Assembly: GCA_963682055.1 (NCBI GenBank)
Contig: OY821747.1
Span: 32,858,126-32,922,125, forward strand
Length of the DNA: 64,000 nucleotides
Direction of reading: 5' to 3'
Origin: Primula veris
Lineage: Eukaryota > Streptophyta > Magnoliopsida > Ericales > Primulaceae
Made by a program: the position numbers and the translations under genes. The notes under the pieces are model-generated. The model was given only the letters and a program-made list of their open reading frames with translations, was not told the DNA's origin and made no database searches. Positions 49,296 to 60,680 of this stretch are shown here, one piece after another; within the stretch, counting starts at the first letter, position 1; the number at the start of each line of letters is the position of its first letter.

Positions 49296-49606
49296 ACTTT
49301 AAATATTTATATCATGATCACAATTTATACCGTCTTACATGCAACACGTGAGTATCGTTTAGTAGCTTAGTTATAAATAAAGCATAGAATTAATATGAAT
49401 TGTTTAGTCTTATTTGCTATGACTCCCCCTCTGAATCATATTCGCATTTTGTACAAGAAAATTAATTAAATGTCCTTAGCGTATCCCATTAATAGATTTT
49501 CATGATGATCATCCATAACTAATGGATTATATCACGATAGTTATGTCACACACGAGTCATATATATATTATATATATCATCGTTATATTATAATAAGAAA
49601 TATATA
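48801..49606. other. AT-rich DNA with a decayed Helitron-like copy
   Basis: About 49040-49365 resembles the Helitrons that follow: the shared order is tcaaaaac(a)cc, actata/cacttttttct, ctctttaa and atatttgtatcat, and it ends in caacacgtgagtatcg. The 3' terminus is not a clean CTRR. A (TA)n run lies at about 49260-49292. Confidence 0.4.
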
Positions 49607-49909
49607 TCATCGTTATATTATAATAAGACAATCAAAGTAAATTAATTCTGTTCAATTTAGACATTTTTTTTCAAAAATACTCATACGCGTTTATATTACT
49701 TACAATAATACCATACTCACATAAAAATATAAAAAGTAAAAGCTAATAAAACTATTTATCTCTCTTTAATAACCAAACATTCTTTTAAATTTTAAATTTT
49801 AAACTATGTTTTTTTTATTATCCACATATTAATATCATAACTATACTTATTTTATATATTTTTATTGCATTATGTTTCACACACGTAATACGTGAGCCAC
49901 GATTACTAA
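49607..49909 (+). mobile_element. Non-autonomous Helitron
   Basis: Starts TCATCGTTATATTATAATAAG after an A and ends CTAA before a T. The hairpin cacg-taata-cgtg lies just upstream of the end. The 5' end is repeated once more just upstream (49577). About 303 bp and non-coding. Confidence 0.6.
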
Positions 49910-49913
49910 TATA

Positions 49914-50224
49914 TCTATACTATTATAATAAGTCAACCCAAGATTTTTTGAGGCTGTCAAATTTTACCATTTTTTTCCAAAAATACCCTTACACTTTTTT
50001 ATTAATTACCACAATACCATATTCTAAAAAAAAAATAGAGAAAAAGTAATAACTAATAACATTTTTTATCCCTATTTAAGCTCTCAAAATTCTTTTGAGT
50101 CTTCTCATCTTATACTCTTATCTTTTTTTTTATTCTCCAAATATTTGTATCATAACTACACTTATTTTTTATATTTTTATCGCATTACGCGTCGCACACG
50201 CAAAGCGTGGGGTACGTTTACTAG
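49914..50224 (+). mobile_element. Non-autonomous Helitron
   Basis: Starts TCTATACTATTATAATAAGT after an A and ends TTTACTAG before a T. The hairpin cacgc-aaa-gcgtg (50197-50209) sits 11 bases before CTAG. About 311 bp and non-coding, four bases after the preceding Helitron, so the two lie head to tail. Confidence 0.75.
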
Positions 50225-51572
50225 TATATATATATATATAAAAAAGTAGAATTGACACGGTAACTATTTGGTTTTAAGTAGATCAAATTTCATTTTATAA
50301 TTAAGAAGAGAATCTAGGAGAATTTCGGCCCATACGACATGGTTGCCAGTTTTTTTTTTTTAAGGTATATGATTTATTTATTAATATCATTATTTAAAAT
50401 GAGAAATGATATAGGCATTTAAAAACCTTAGATGTTGATATAGCGGGTTAAGTTTACCAATCATTTTTGTTTCGATACTGAAATCATATTTTTATTTAAT
50501 ATATAATTGGTACAACAAATAGACCGTCACGTCACGTCACGTCACGTCAATTCAACATGTAATATTTTTGAGTAATATTTATAAATAGATATAACAATAA
50601 TCAGATAAAATTACTTTATTTGTAGTACTTTAGTTGAGTAATAATACACATTTTGGTCCATACCGAGTACTGTGACTTGTACTGGAAAAGTTAATTATTT
50701 CATGACTTTGATGTTACTTTTACTACTAAACGTACGTATTTAAACTGCTTTCCCAATAAATATTTTTTAAAAGAAAGTAAAGTCCTTTCAGGATAATACA
50801 ATAGTACTTACTTTATTTATGAATTTTAAAATTTACAAGAAAAAACAAACTTGCATGGATTTTGATTAAGGAAGGGGGGAATTTAAAATAACTCAAATAT
50901 TATTAACCCGAAAAATGTATATAAACGCTAATTGAAGCATCTTTTTATATTCAAAAGCGGAAAGACAAATGACCCCCAATCTTAACAATTACTTGAAAAT
51001 ATTTTCATTATTCCCCTCGAGTTTTGTTATGTTTTTTGTTTTATGACTATCCCGAATCTGTATATATTGCCTAAATGAGAATAAATAGATTTATAGAATA
51101 CAATAGTTTTATCTTTTTAGGGAAATAACTAATTTATAATGGCGATTCATTTTTAGGATGCTGTTTTACCGGTTTACATGAAAACCAAGATCTAATCATT
51201 ATTTCATTTAAATCAAGGTAGAATAATTAATTCTATAATCATTATAGGGCAATGTAGGTAGAAAATTTGTAGAAATGCATATAGGTTATTTACTATTGGT
51301 TTACTCTAAGAAATTAAATAATATATGCTATAATGAAAAATTGCATGTTAGGATATGATATATAAAATGAATTCATAACCTAGGAAGTTTCATTATAAAG
51401 TAAAATTAGTGAAGAAGTTGAATAATAAGAAATAGAATTGTTGCAAAAAAAAAAAAATATTACATGATTTAACTAGGCAATAATTGTAACTGTTGAATTA
51501 TATATTATAAATCTTAGAATATTATTAAATTGAATTAAAAGGAACTATAGTCTAATGACTTAATAAATTCAG
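50225..51572. other. AT-rich intergenic DNA with (CGTCA)5
   Basis: No gene. At 50525-50549 the pentamer CGTCA is repeated five times, giving overlapping TGACG/ACGT cores. The remainder shows only A- and T-runs. Confidence 0.45.
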
Positions 51573-51718
51573 GACTACCAAACCTGTTAGAAATCTGTCG
51601 TTAAATGACAATATCTGTTAATAAATTTAAAATCCATCGTCATATCGTTCCTGATTAAGGTGTTGGTTAGCAAAATCTGTCACTAATTTCGTTGTGAATT
51701 AACTTTTTTTTGGTAGTT
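51573..51718. mobile_element. Short GACTACCAAA MITE
   Basis: The left gactaccaaacctgt is roughly inverted in the right tttttttggtagtta. The interior repeats aatctgtc(g/a) motifs like the CACTA-like family next to it, of which it may be a diverged relative. Confidence 0.45.
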
Positions 51719-51731
51719 ATGTCTGTGGGAA

Positions 51732-51923
51732 CACTACAAAATAATGTTTGATTTAGTGAGTGTAAAAAGCTGTCAAAAGTCTGTCGTTAATTTAAAAAGC
51801 TGTCACAAATCTGTCGTAAATTGACTAAACTGTCACAAAACCGTCACAAAAACCGTCGCTAATAAGCTCGTAACAAAAATACCATCACTAATCCCGTCGC
51901 TATTTGGATATTTTTTTCCATTG
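51732..51923. mobile_element. CACTA-like MITE, GTCACAAA family, copy
   Basis: Starts CACTACAAAATAATG and is about 90% alike to 29114-29305 through most of its length. The right end is altered (ttttttccattg). Both sides are flanked by GAA, consistent with a 3-bp duplication. Confidence 0.65.
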
Positions 51924-54027
51924 GAAATTTTAGTTGTCCAGAGAATTAAATTAGCATGTGTCTAATATACTTGTGGGAAGATATTATAAAAGGATCGGAC
52001 AAAAAACTTGGCTTTGAGTATTTTATGCATGTTTTCTTACTCAGAAATTGAATGATAATGGGTCCTGGACAAGTTAAGTCAAAAAACTACATTAATTGAG
52101 TTTGCAAAAGTTGATGCAACAAATATTGGATCTACTTTGATATCTTTACGCAAGCGGGATTGGGGTCGCTATAAATTTATGAACCGAATCGTTTATAAAC
52201 ATATCGTGTGCGGTTCAATTAATAGTTTAAGTCAACAAGCTGAATATCAACACGATTCTCTTTATTCGTTAAGAGCTCGGTTCGTTAAGAAGTTGAAAAA
52301 TAAGTTAGATTTATTAGTATTATAGACTATGATAGTATATATTAATAGACAAACATTAAATTATGATATAAATTTTACGAGACGACAAAATCTTGAAAAC
52401 TCATATCATGTGAAAATTCTCTGATTAAATATATATACATAGTATGTATATATACTTGTATTAAATATACTATTCAAATATTATTAGCTACATCTTTTGT
52501 TATTTTTAACATTGTTTTTTTTTATAGTTTTTATTCAATAAAAATAAAGGCTCAAGAATCGACCCACATAAATATGACGCAATCACTATACCAATACACC
52601 ACTATCTATTTATTATCTAATAAATTATAGCACAATACTAAAATAATCAATTTGTCTCTTTTGTTGCATATTTTGGTATTTCATGTGTTTTTTAGTTTTT
52701 TATTTTTTATTATTCCTTCATCTCTTTTCACTTATCGACTAGCCAAATACGTGCATTTTGAAATGTAAATAATTCGTATCTACATGGATAAACTAATAAA
52801 TTTGAAAAAAACTTTCATATGCTCAACTTCGGCGATTTAGTCATGAAAATTAGGTATCCCAATATGCATGTATATTCCTAGTGGGCAAGTAAGTATTTTT
52901 TTTTTTTTTTTTTGACATCCTCCTTTCGTTTTGTTGATTTATTTGAAATTAAGAATATTTTTCTTAGATATTATATGTAAAACTTTTTTTTTGTTAATTA
53001 TAGATAAAGAAAGTGTATATTTTGAGTTTTAGGTTGAATACATATTATTTCATCTAAATAGAGTTAAAATTAATGAGAAGTTATTAATGAAAACTTAAGT
53101 TTGAAGTGTTTAAGTTTCGTTTTTGAAAAAACCGCAATGATTAATAGCTTAAAAAATAGTGGGTTATTTAGGTATTGAAACTTATAAAACAATGAACGTA
53201 CATATAAACATGTTTATGTACCCTTGTCATACTTATATTCGATGTATTTATTAAATCAGGACATAGCGACATACATTCATATGTATTTACACATCAAACA
53301 TATTGGTCACGCGCACGAATAACGGGGTATTTCGTGACATTTCTGATCGACAAGATGGGATGTATGTTGATGCCCGGATGTATATGAAGGCGGAAATAAT
53401 GTTCATAAGCGAGAGTAATATGCGAATCGATAATACCGCAAAGGTATACACATTATACACATGTACACCCTTGTTTTGATAAATTAGACATCTATGGCAC
53501 AATAAATAAGTAAATATATGCCAATAGCCTATATGATTGACATCTTTATGGCTTATCAATATAGTTTTCTACTCTTCATGTTTTTTTTTTCATTTGACAA
53601 GCTCTATAGCTGCTTCTAGGGCCGGGTCCGGTTCAGTTTTTGACAAAACCGAAACCGAGCAGTTTTCTTGGTTTCGGTCTTTTTATTTTTTGGACCGAAC
53701 CGAACCTGTTTGTTTCGGTCCGATTTTGGGGTTTTTCGGTTATTTTTCGCACTTTTTTGGTTTTTTCGGTTCGGTTTTATTGTAAACCGAAATCGACCCG
53801 TTTTGGTTTTTCGGTCTTTTTCGATTCGGTTCGATTTTTTCGGGTTTTCGCCCGACTCCTTCTTTAATCGTTAGTCCCTCTTTCAAAAATATCAATAATA
53901 AGGTAACTAGCAAACAAAAAACCAGTTCTAATCAGGCACATGGAATAAAAAGTCATATGTAAGTAACATATCATCTTGATTGAAAGAAAGTAAAATTTGT
54001 TCATTAAGCATTGCAGATTATATGGCA
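51924..54027. other. Intergenic DNA; CGGTTT-rich repeat at 53620-53870
   Basis: No gene I can support. A small ORF at 52137-52325 has no recognised domain. The stretch at about 53620-53870 is made of cggtt / gaaccg motifs in both orientations, between gggccgggtccggttc on the left and cgggttttcgcccgactcc on the right. This is a repeat type common in plant genomes and probably a MITE. Confidence 0.45.
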
Positions 54028-55856
54028 TTAGCCTTCAACCAATACCCAGTCGTCTTCGTCATCAGATTCTAAACTATATGCACTTGAAACTCGCGCATAA
54101 GAAGCTAATTCTGCTGTATCATACATGAGAGCAGTTGAACTCAAATCAGCTCCACCTCGATCTGAACTTAGGTCTTCGTCATGGGATTCCGTTGTTTTTT
54201 CCTCTTTGCTTTCGGTTGTCAGTAGAAGCATCTGTTCATCCTCTTGGTGTTGGTTGGATATTTGAATATCTGCATACATAAATAAAGGGACCCAGGATAA
54301 ATCCTTCAAGAAAGCCGGAAAAACAAGAATTATATGATGTTTTCGAATATTTCAGGCCAACCATACCACAAAATAATTTCACAACACCATGATCTGTGGT
54401 CAGTTTTACAAATCAGGGTACATTCCTTCATTTTAGCACTAATTCAGGAAGTATATTAACGTTAAGGTATCGATGTTTGGACTTAGGAACATTAAGCATT
54501 CGTTATCCTTATTAAAACTCCATACTGACGGGTATAACACGAGCACTATATCGATTTTACTAACAATAGTGTGTGGTAACTTAGATTGGTTTTTAGATGA
54601 GAATAACTTTTGTTCGAAATTCTCCCCCGTGCCCAGACAAGCTAAATTTATGGGAAAAAATACGATAAATGTACTTGACTACATGCTGTTAACGATTTAT
54701 GTATTATACTACAAAAATTTTCAATTTATGTACTGAACTACTGAATTTGTTCCAATTTAGTCATCTCCGTTAATGCAGGAACGGAAGTGAGGCACGTGCT
54801 ATCACGTGATACCTTAAATTGGTCTTTTGCATATTTACCCTTACCATGTTTTCCTCCAAAACGTGAACTAGTTTTCATCCAATATGATACATATACATAT
54901 TGGACTAGTTTATCCTTTTAGTTTAACTTATGTCAATCACGTGGCTCACTTCCGTTGTTGGATTTAACGGAGATGACTAAATTGGAACAGATTCAATAGT
55001 TCAGTACCTAAATTGGAAATTTTGATAGTACAATGCATAAATCGTTAATAACATGTAGTATAATACACTAATCGTATTTATTCCCCTAAATATTGACCCT
55101 ATCTAGCCTAGGGTTCAAGAAAATTGAGTCCGATTATGAGAACGTGCATTGCGTATATAATATACATAAAATTGCTATCTTTCTTCTGCAACGACATGAT
55201 TAACTTGCAATTCTTTGTAAAGCAAGTTTTTTTTTTTATTATGTTATTATGTTTTATTGTTTATCAGAAGTCATGCTTGAAAGCTTGAACCAATACCTTT
55301 GGTAGAAGGTTTATCCCCATGTTGAGTCAATAATTGCGAAAACCCAGGGACACGAGTACTTAAAAACGCATTCTTTTTCATACTGAAGGCACAAGATAGG
55401 AGCAAATCCGAATATGGAGACTCATTACATACATACCCAATAACGAGGGGGGCGATTTCAGCAGCAGCCCATACCTTTTCGGTATCACTTATCCAGTTTA
55501 AAATATTATCCATAGTTTTGAAACCGGTTTCAGAGTTATTCTTAAGAATCACTTTAACTGTAGCATGCACAGCCAACATAGCTGTTTCTCCTAGATTCTT
55601 GAGTATCGAGAACTTTTCCTCGGTACATATAAAATATATTTCATCTTTAGTGAATACGGCTATAGTGTCGTGTACTTCATGGCCCAATAACCAAACAAAG
55701 AAAGACGATGAGACCGGATGGCTCGGGTTAGGGGATGTGTCCGAAGGTGGGGGTGCATATTACCAAAATATCCGACTTGCCCCATAAATATCTCTTGTTG
55801 TCTTGCCAAGATGAGTAGAATACGATTAATCTCTCTTCGAAAACTTTCAGATTCAT
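54028..55856 (-). pseudogene. SPT16-like N-terminal fragment with acidic tail
   Basis: Resembles the aminopeptidase-like N-terminal domain of SPT16, a subunit of the FACT histone chaperone. Exon 1 (55856-55297) opens MNLKVFEERLIVFYSSW and LWGKSDILVICTP, then continues in the next frame as PPSDTS..., VWLLGHEVHDTIAVFTKDEI and MDNILNW. The break is at a run of five C (rc of 55748-55753); removing one base would restore the frame, but as written translation stops soon after. Exon 2 (54269-54028) joins in the correct phase through gtattg/gcag and encodes about 80 acidic residues ending SLESDDEDDWVLVEG, not recognisable as SPT16. Full SPT16 is over 1,000 residues; only about the first 190 are represented. 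It is either a truncated, frameshifted pseudogene or a chimeric gene with an assembly error at the C-run. Confidence 0.75.
54647..55090. mobile_element. Long-TIR MITE in the SPT16-like intron
   Basis: About 125 bp at each end are inverted repeats of each other: the left contains acgatttatgtattatacta, gtactgaactactgaat and ttagtcatctccgttaa, and the right contains the same sequences reverse complemented. The total is about 444 bp with an unrelated centre. I could not find a convincing target-site duplication. Confidence 0.75.
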
Positions 55857-56896
55857 TATGGTTTTTGCTGCTGCCTTCTTGTTAAGTTGTGAATATTTTG
55901 CTATTTTGCTGTTTTTAAAACTACTGAAATTCTTTTATATTGGCTCTAGATATATGAGTGAAACTGTTACTTCATTCTGTTTTTATTTTTAGCTATTTGG
56001 TAAAAAGATAAATTCATGGCATTCATGTGCTTATAATAATGCAATTTAATTCAGTACCAAAACAAATAATATATAGTTCATGATATTTACGTGCATATCA
56101 AGATACAGTTTGATTCCAATCAGGATTTGACTCTTGTGCTTTTTTTTTTAAATGTCCTCCACATATAATTTATTTTACCAAAACAAATAATAAGTACAGT
56201 TAAACGTTGATAAAGTAATAACTTTGCTAATATAATAATTTATTTCGGTGCCGAGTTGCGTTAATGAAGTAAAGTAATATTATTATTAAACGCATTAAGT
56301 AATAAATTTTTTTTGAATTTTTAAGGGCCCAATAAAATATAAAGTAATAATTATTAAATTTCGTAAAGAAAAATATATAATGTAGACCAAAATATTCAAT
56401 CAATCAACAATACCATCACACTAATTATTTTCTTTTAAAATATGTATCTATAGTTGATTGTTGTTTTTTTCCCCACCTAAACCAAAATGAAGTTCATTGA
56501 CTTTTTATAAAACTTGTATAATTTCCGGAATATTTTGCTCGTGTTGGGGCAAGTAGTTGCTTAAGATGACTATTGCTTGAAATGTCTCATTTGACGATAC
56601 ATTTGGGATAATGCTACTATTATGTGGTTCCGGATCATTTACATCATATACAATGTATAAATGTTATATTGGAAAACTCTATTTAAAATAATAAATATTC
56701 ATTTATCGATAAATGAATAAACTCGCTAAATGAATAATTTTTTCCGGTGCGAAATGTATTACTTTAAAGAGGTTTAACTGTAATCTTGAACAACTTGTGG
56801 AAGAAAAAAAAATCTAATAAAATTTGCTATGCTTTGTATTAGGGAGCATATGAATCCGCATATATATATATATATATATACTATCTCCTTTGCTCT
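55857..56896. other. Intergenic DNA
   Basis: No gene recognised. It should contain the promoter of the SPT16-like fragment and the 3' flank of the acyl-activating enzyme. A (TA)n run lies at about 56861-56880. Confidence 0.4.
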
Positions 56897-58919
56897 TTAT
56901 AGAGCTTTTGCTCTTTCTCTCAACACACTCTTCTCAACCTTCCCGGTTGCGGTTTTGGGCAACTCTTTTACGAAAACAACCATCTTCGGCGCCATATAAT
57001 GCGGCAATTTCTCCCTACAAAATCGTATGATCTCCTCCTCCGTAGGCTTACAATCTATATCACCCTTCAAACACACAAATGCACAAGGCGTCTCTCCCCA
57101 GAACTCGTCCGGCTTTGCCACCACTGCCACGTCATCAAGCGCTACGTGAGTGCCCAACACCGACTCAACTTCCAAGCTACATACATTCTCTCCGCCACTT
57201 ATTATAATATCTTTACTTCGATCTTTAATTTCCAAATACCCTTCTGTGTCGATCACACCAACATCTCCTGTGTAAAGCCATCCTTCGCCTTTCATGCATT
57301 TTTTTGTTGCTTCCGGGTCCTTGAGATACCCCAACATTAAACTCCCTCCCCTCAAAGCGATTTCGCCCAATCTCTCTCCGTATCTATCTCCTGTATGTGA
57401 CTCCATGACTTGCATCTCACTCATCCACGCGGTCCGCACCCCTTGCCTTGATTTCACCGTTGCTCTCTCCTCATCCGCCAAGTCATCCCATTCTGGCTTC
57501 CATGCACATGACGCCACTATGCCCCCCATCTCCGTCAAACCATATGCGTGGCTCACCACAAACCCTAACGACTCTGCACGATGGATCAAAGACGCTGGTG
57601 GTGGTGCTCCGCTTGTCAGAAACTGCACTTGGTAGCGGAGCTTCCGTGCTCCTGGGAAATTAACCAACATGTTGAGTATAATAGGTGCGCCACACATGTG
57701 CGTGACCCCATACGTTTTTATTGCCGTGTATATTGCCCCAGGCTCGGCTTTTCGGATGCAGATGTTGATTCCCCCCACCAGAGCTGTTCCCCAGCTGAAG
57801 CTCCATCCGTTGGTGTGAAACATAGGCACGGTCCACAAGTACACAGGCCGTTTGGGCATAGACCAATCGATTAAGGACCCTAACGTCATGATAAAAAGAG
57901 CACGGTGTGAATGTACGACACCTTTCGGGGCAGAAGTGGTCCCTGAGGTGTAGTTTAAAGTCATTGGGTCCCACTCGCTAACGGGCTGAACCCAGTTGAA
58001 CTCAGGATCACCGCTCTCCACCATCCCCTCGTAAGTCATATATTTTCTGTCGTCTGTATGTAAATAGCACCAGACATTGTCAAGGGTGTCCAAAAAATCC
58101 TTCTAAAAATAAGTACAGGGTCGAAAATAAAATAAAATTACGACATGCTGAATTGTCATCTATAGCAAAAGAGAGTATTGATATTCTCACCACAAATCAC
58201 ACACGAAAGCCTCACCGATTTGGCAGGGCAGCATTTATGGACCGATCAAACCTTCTTTTAAAATAAAAAAACAACAAAAACATGATTGGTTCGTCTACCA
58301 TGACACATCAGCAGCCAGCGGTTAAGGTTTTGAGGCAAGATTTATGGTGACAAAAAACATTATTCAGCAAATTATATTCAAAATACTCAAAAGGAAAGAG
58401 CCTCTTATAAATATGGGAATTGGTGTCACTAGTACCTGAATCCTCATTTGTGTCCGAGGGCTCGTTATCTGCAATGAGGACAAGTTTAGGCCCGTGAACT
58501 TCTGGTGGGAACAAGGAGATTGCCTCTAGAACAAGAGTTTTGTATTGGTAATCAACGAAAACGAGTTTGGATTCACCGTGGCGGAGAATGGTGGAGATGG
58601 TGGCAGCGTTAAGGCGAATATTTATGGTGTTTAGGACCGCTCCAGTCATTGGGACCGCGAATTGGACCTCGTACATGGCTGGGATGTTAGGGGCCACTAT
58701 AGAGACGACGTTGCATCTGTCTATGCCGAAGGCTACGATAGAAGAAGCTAATTTCAAGCACCGTTGATGGGTTTGTGACCAAGTGTATGTAACAGTTGTA
58801 TTATTGGCAGAGTTATACAAAATGGATGTGCAACCACCATACACGGTGGCGGCCCTCTCCAAGAAAGTTAGAGGGGTGACAGGGCATGAATTCTCTGGGG
58901 TTTGCTTTAAAAGTTCCAT
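56897..58919 (-). CDS. Acyl-activating enzyme (AMP-dependent acyl-CoA synthetase)
   Basis: Would activate a carboxylic acid with ATP to an acyl-adenylate and transfer it to CoA, as in the plant AAE family. Exon 1 (about 58919-58436) encodes the N-terminal part (MELLKQTPENSCPVTPLTFL, then VAPNIPAMYE). Exon 2 (58102-56897) carries the adenylate-binding loop LNYTSGTTSAPKGVV, the YGLTEMGG motif, GWLYTGDVGVID with KDRSKDIIISGGENV, and the catalytic lysine region PKTATGKVEKSVL. All catalytic motifs are present. The protein ends RAKAL, not a usual peroxisomal SKL-type signal. The best donor (TCAG|gtacta) leaves phase 1 whereas the only acceptor (tttttag|AAGGAT) needs phase 0, so the exons do not join in frame. 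Either a weaker phase-0 donor after AATAAT (near 58359) is used, giving about 588 residues, or the gene carries an indel. Confidence 0.85.
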
Positions 58920-60680
58920 TTTTCTTGTGTTACATTTGTTGTGACTCGTGACTTGTGAGTGCTGAAATAACAGAGTTTAGAAATGTAATTAATGAGCATT
59001 GAATGGGCAGTTTTTCATTTGGATTCATTAATAGTTGTAATAGATTAGTGTAAATGTAAGAGTTTCCTCTTTGTTATTCTACTGATCAAAACTAATACTT
59101 TGGTGTAGATTTACCACCAATGAATCAATAAACATCTTCGCAAAAGTTAACAAACAGTTGGCACTTTGAGTCCTTTAACCTTGAAAAATGCAAATTTGAA
59201 TGGGAATGTGAAATGATATGTGACATTTTCATTTAGAGACAAGCTAATTTGTGATTTAAATAACCTACAAGTCATAGTTTAGAGAAATTAATTTTCTCAT
59301 GGTCAAATTTCTTATCTAACAATATTACCCGATATAATTTCCTATATGTGGATACAAATCCGGTGGTAAGGTAAAAAAAAAAACGTAGTCTTGCCCCTGA
59401 TATGAAAAGTGAAAGCCATATTATTTTTTCACAGATATTAGATATATCACAAACTCTCTTTTTCTAGATTAAACAATATCTTACTTTCAAGGAGTGATCC
59501 TATCCTAACACAAATATGCAATGAAGTGCAGGGTGAAATTCAACTAAATACCACATAATATTGATATTGCAATAAAAAAAGATATACTGGAAAATAATGC
59601 CGCATTTTGGTCTAAACAAGCATCTTTGTCATATAAATCCTTTCTGGATTTATATCAATGTACTTATTACAGGTGTCATATAGATGAGCCTGAATGAAAA
59701 GACATACCAATATATTTCTCGCAGTTGAGCTTCTCGAAGAGTATCATACTACGGTTATTTCCCAACAAATAAACACAAGCTCATACCCAGCTTTAAAGGA
59801 GAATCCTCAACAGAATCCCGTTATGCCTCTTTACTGAAGTACTGTGATTGTCCAGTAGTTGATGATACACCGATAGGTTTCTTCTCTACCGCCTCAAAAT
59901 ATGCTCTTTAAGCATACGATTTAGGCTGCTCTTGTATGCAGATTTATGACAAATGAGTATGATCGGTTGCTGGATTTATTTCGATTGTTCATGTCACTTC
60001 CTTTGCGTCTATGGGTAGTTTCCAGATAATTCTTCGCAGATGGTGCATGTGAAGTTATTGTTCATGAAAAGTATCGTCTCCCATCAATAACTATAAAACG
60101 GATAACTATTTTGAATAATTGTTCCAAATACCGAAATTCAGCAAGAAGGCCACTAATTGAACATACTGCTGGCATACTAACCTTTTGAAACTTACTCGGC
60201 GGCTGCAGAAGGAGAAAGTCCAAAACCATTCGCATCAACAGACGGTGTTTCAGTGTAAACAAATAGCAGATGCTAATTGAACTCTACAATGCTCACAAAC
60301 ATTAAACATATCCAAGACCTCTAGGCCTTCTTTATAATCGATGTAAATGTCATAATTGACTGGACAAATGTAGCTTACTGTAGGAAAATTTCAGAGTCAA
60401 ACTACTTTAAAGATAAAAGGTTCCTCAAATGGTGAAGTACAATTGACGCTTCTAGAGGGTTCAATGTTCCCCGAATACGAGCAATGTTCTTTAGTTCAGA
60501 ACCATTCATACTCTTAAAGGAGCTCAACTCGGGTAAGATAAATATGTAACGTTTTGTTCTTTGAAGTAAGGATAAAGTTGCACCATTTAGACAAGCCCCT
60601 ATGAGTCAATTGTATTAAACTGTAATGAAAGTCTCAAATCGAATTAAGCTGAGTTAAGTCTCAAACTGTACTGCCCTAAC
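58920..60680. other. Intergenic DNA and probable 3' UTR
   Basis: AAE promoter side (from 58920) and 3' side of the PORR gene (up to 60680). Between about 59700 and 60300 the base composition is higher and splice-like sequences occur (caaaag|gttagt on the minus strand near 60183), so a spliced 3' untranslated region is possible. No ORF with a recognised domain. Confidence 0.35.

Noticed and set aside
52137..52325. 62-codon ORF that looked protein-like
   Set aside because: No recognised domain, no splice partner, and surrounded by AT-rich non-coding DNA.
53537..53874. Three overlapping Phe/Arg-rich ORFs
   Set aside because: All three come from the cggtt/gaaccg low-complexity repeat, one per frame.
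57294..57874. Plus-strand ORFs of about 100 codons
   Set aside because: They are antisense to the second exon of the acyl-activating enzyme, which carries all the family motifs.
60062..60262. Possible additional exon downstream of the PORR gene
   Set aside because: The stop codon of the PORR frame at 60681 is clean and no frame here continues a recognisable domain; it is more likely 3' UTR.
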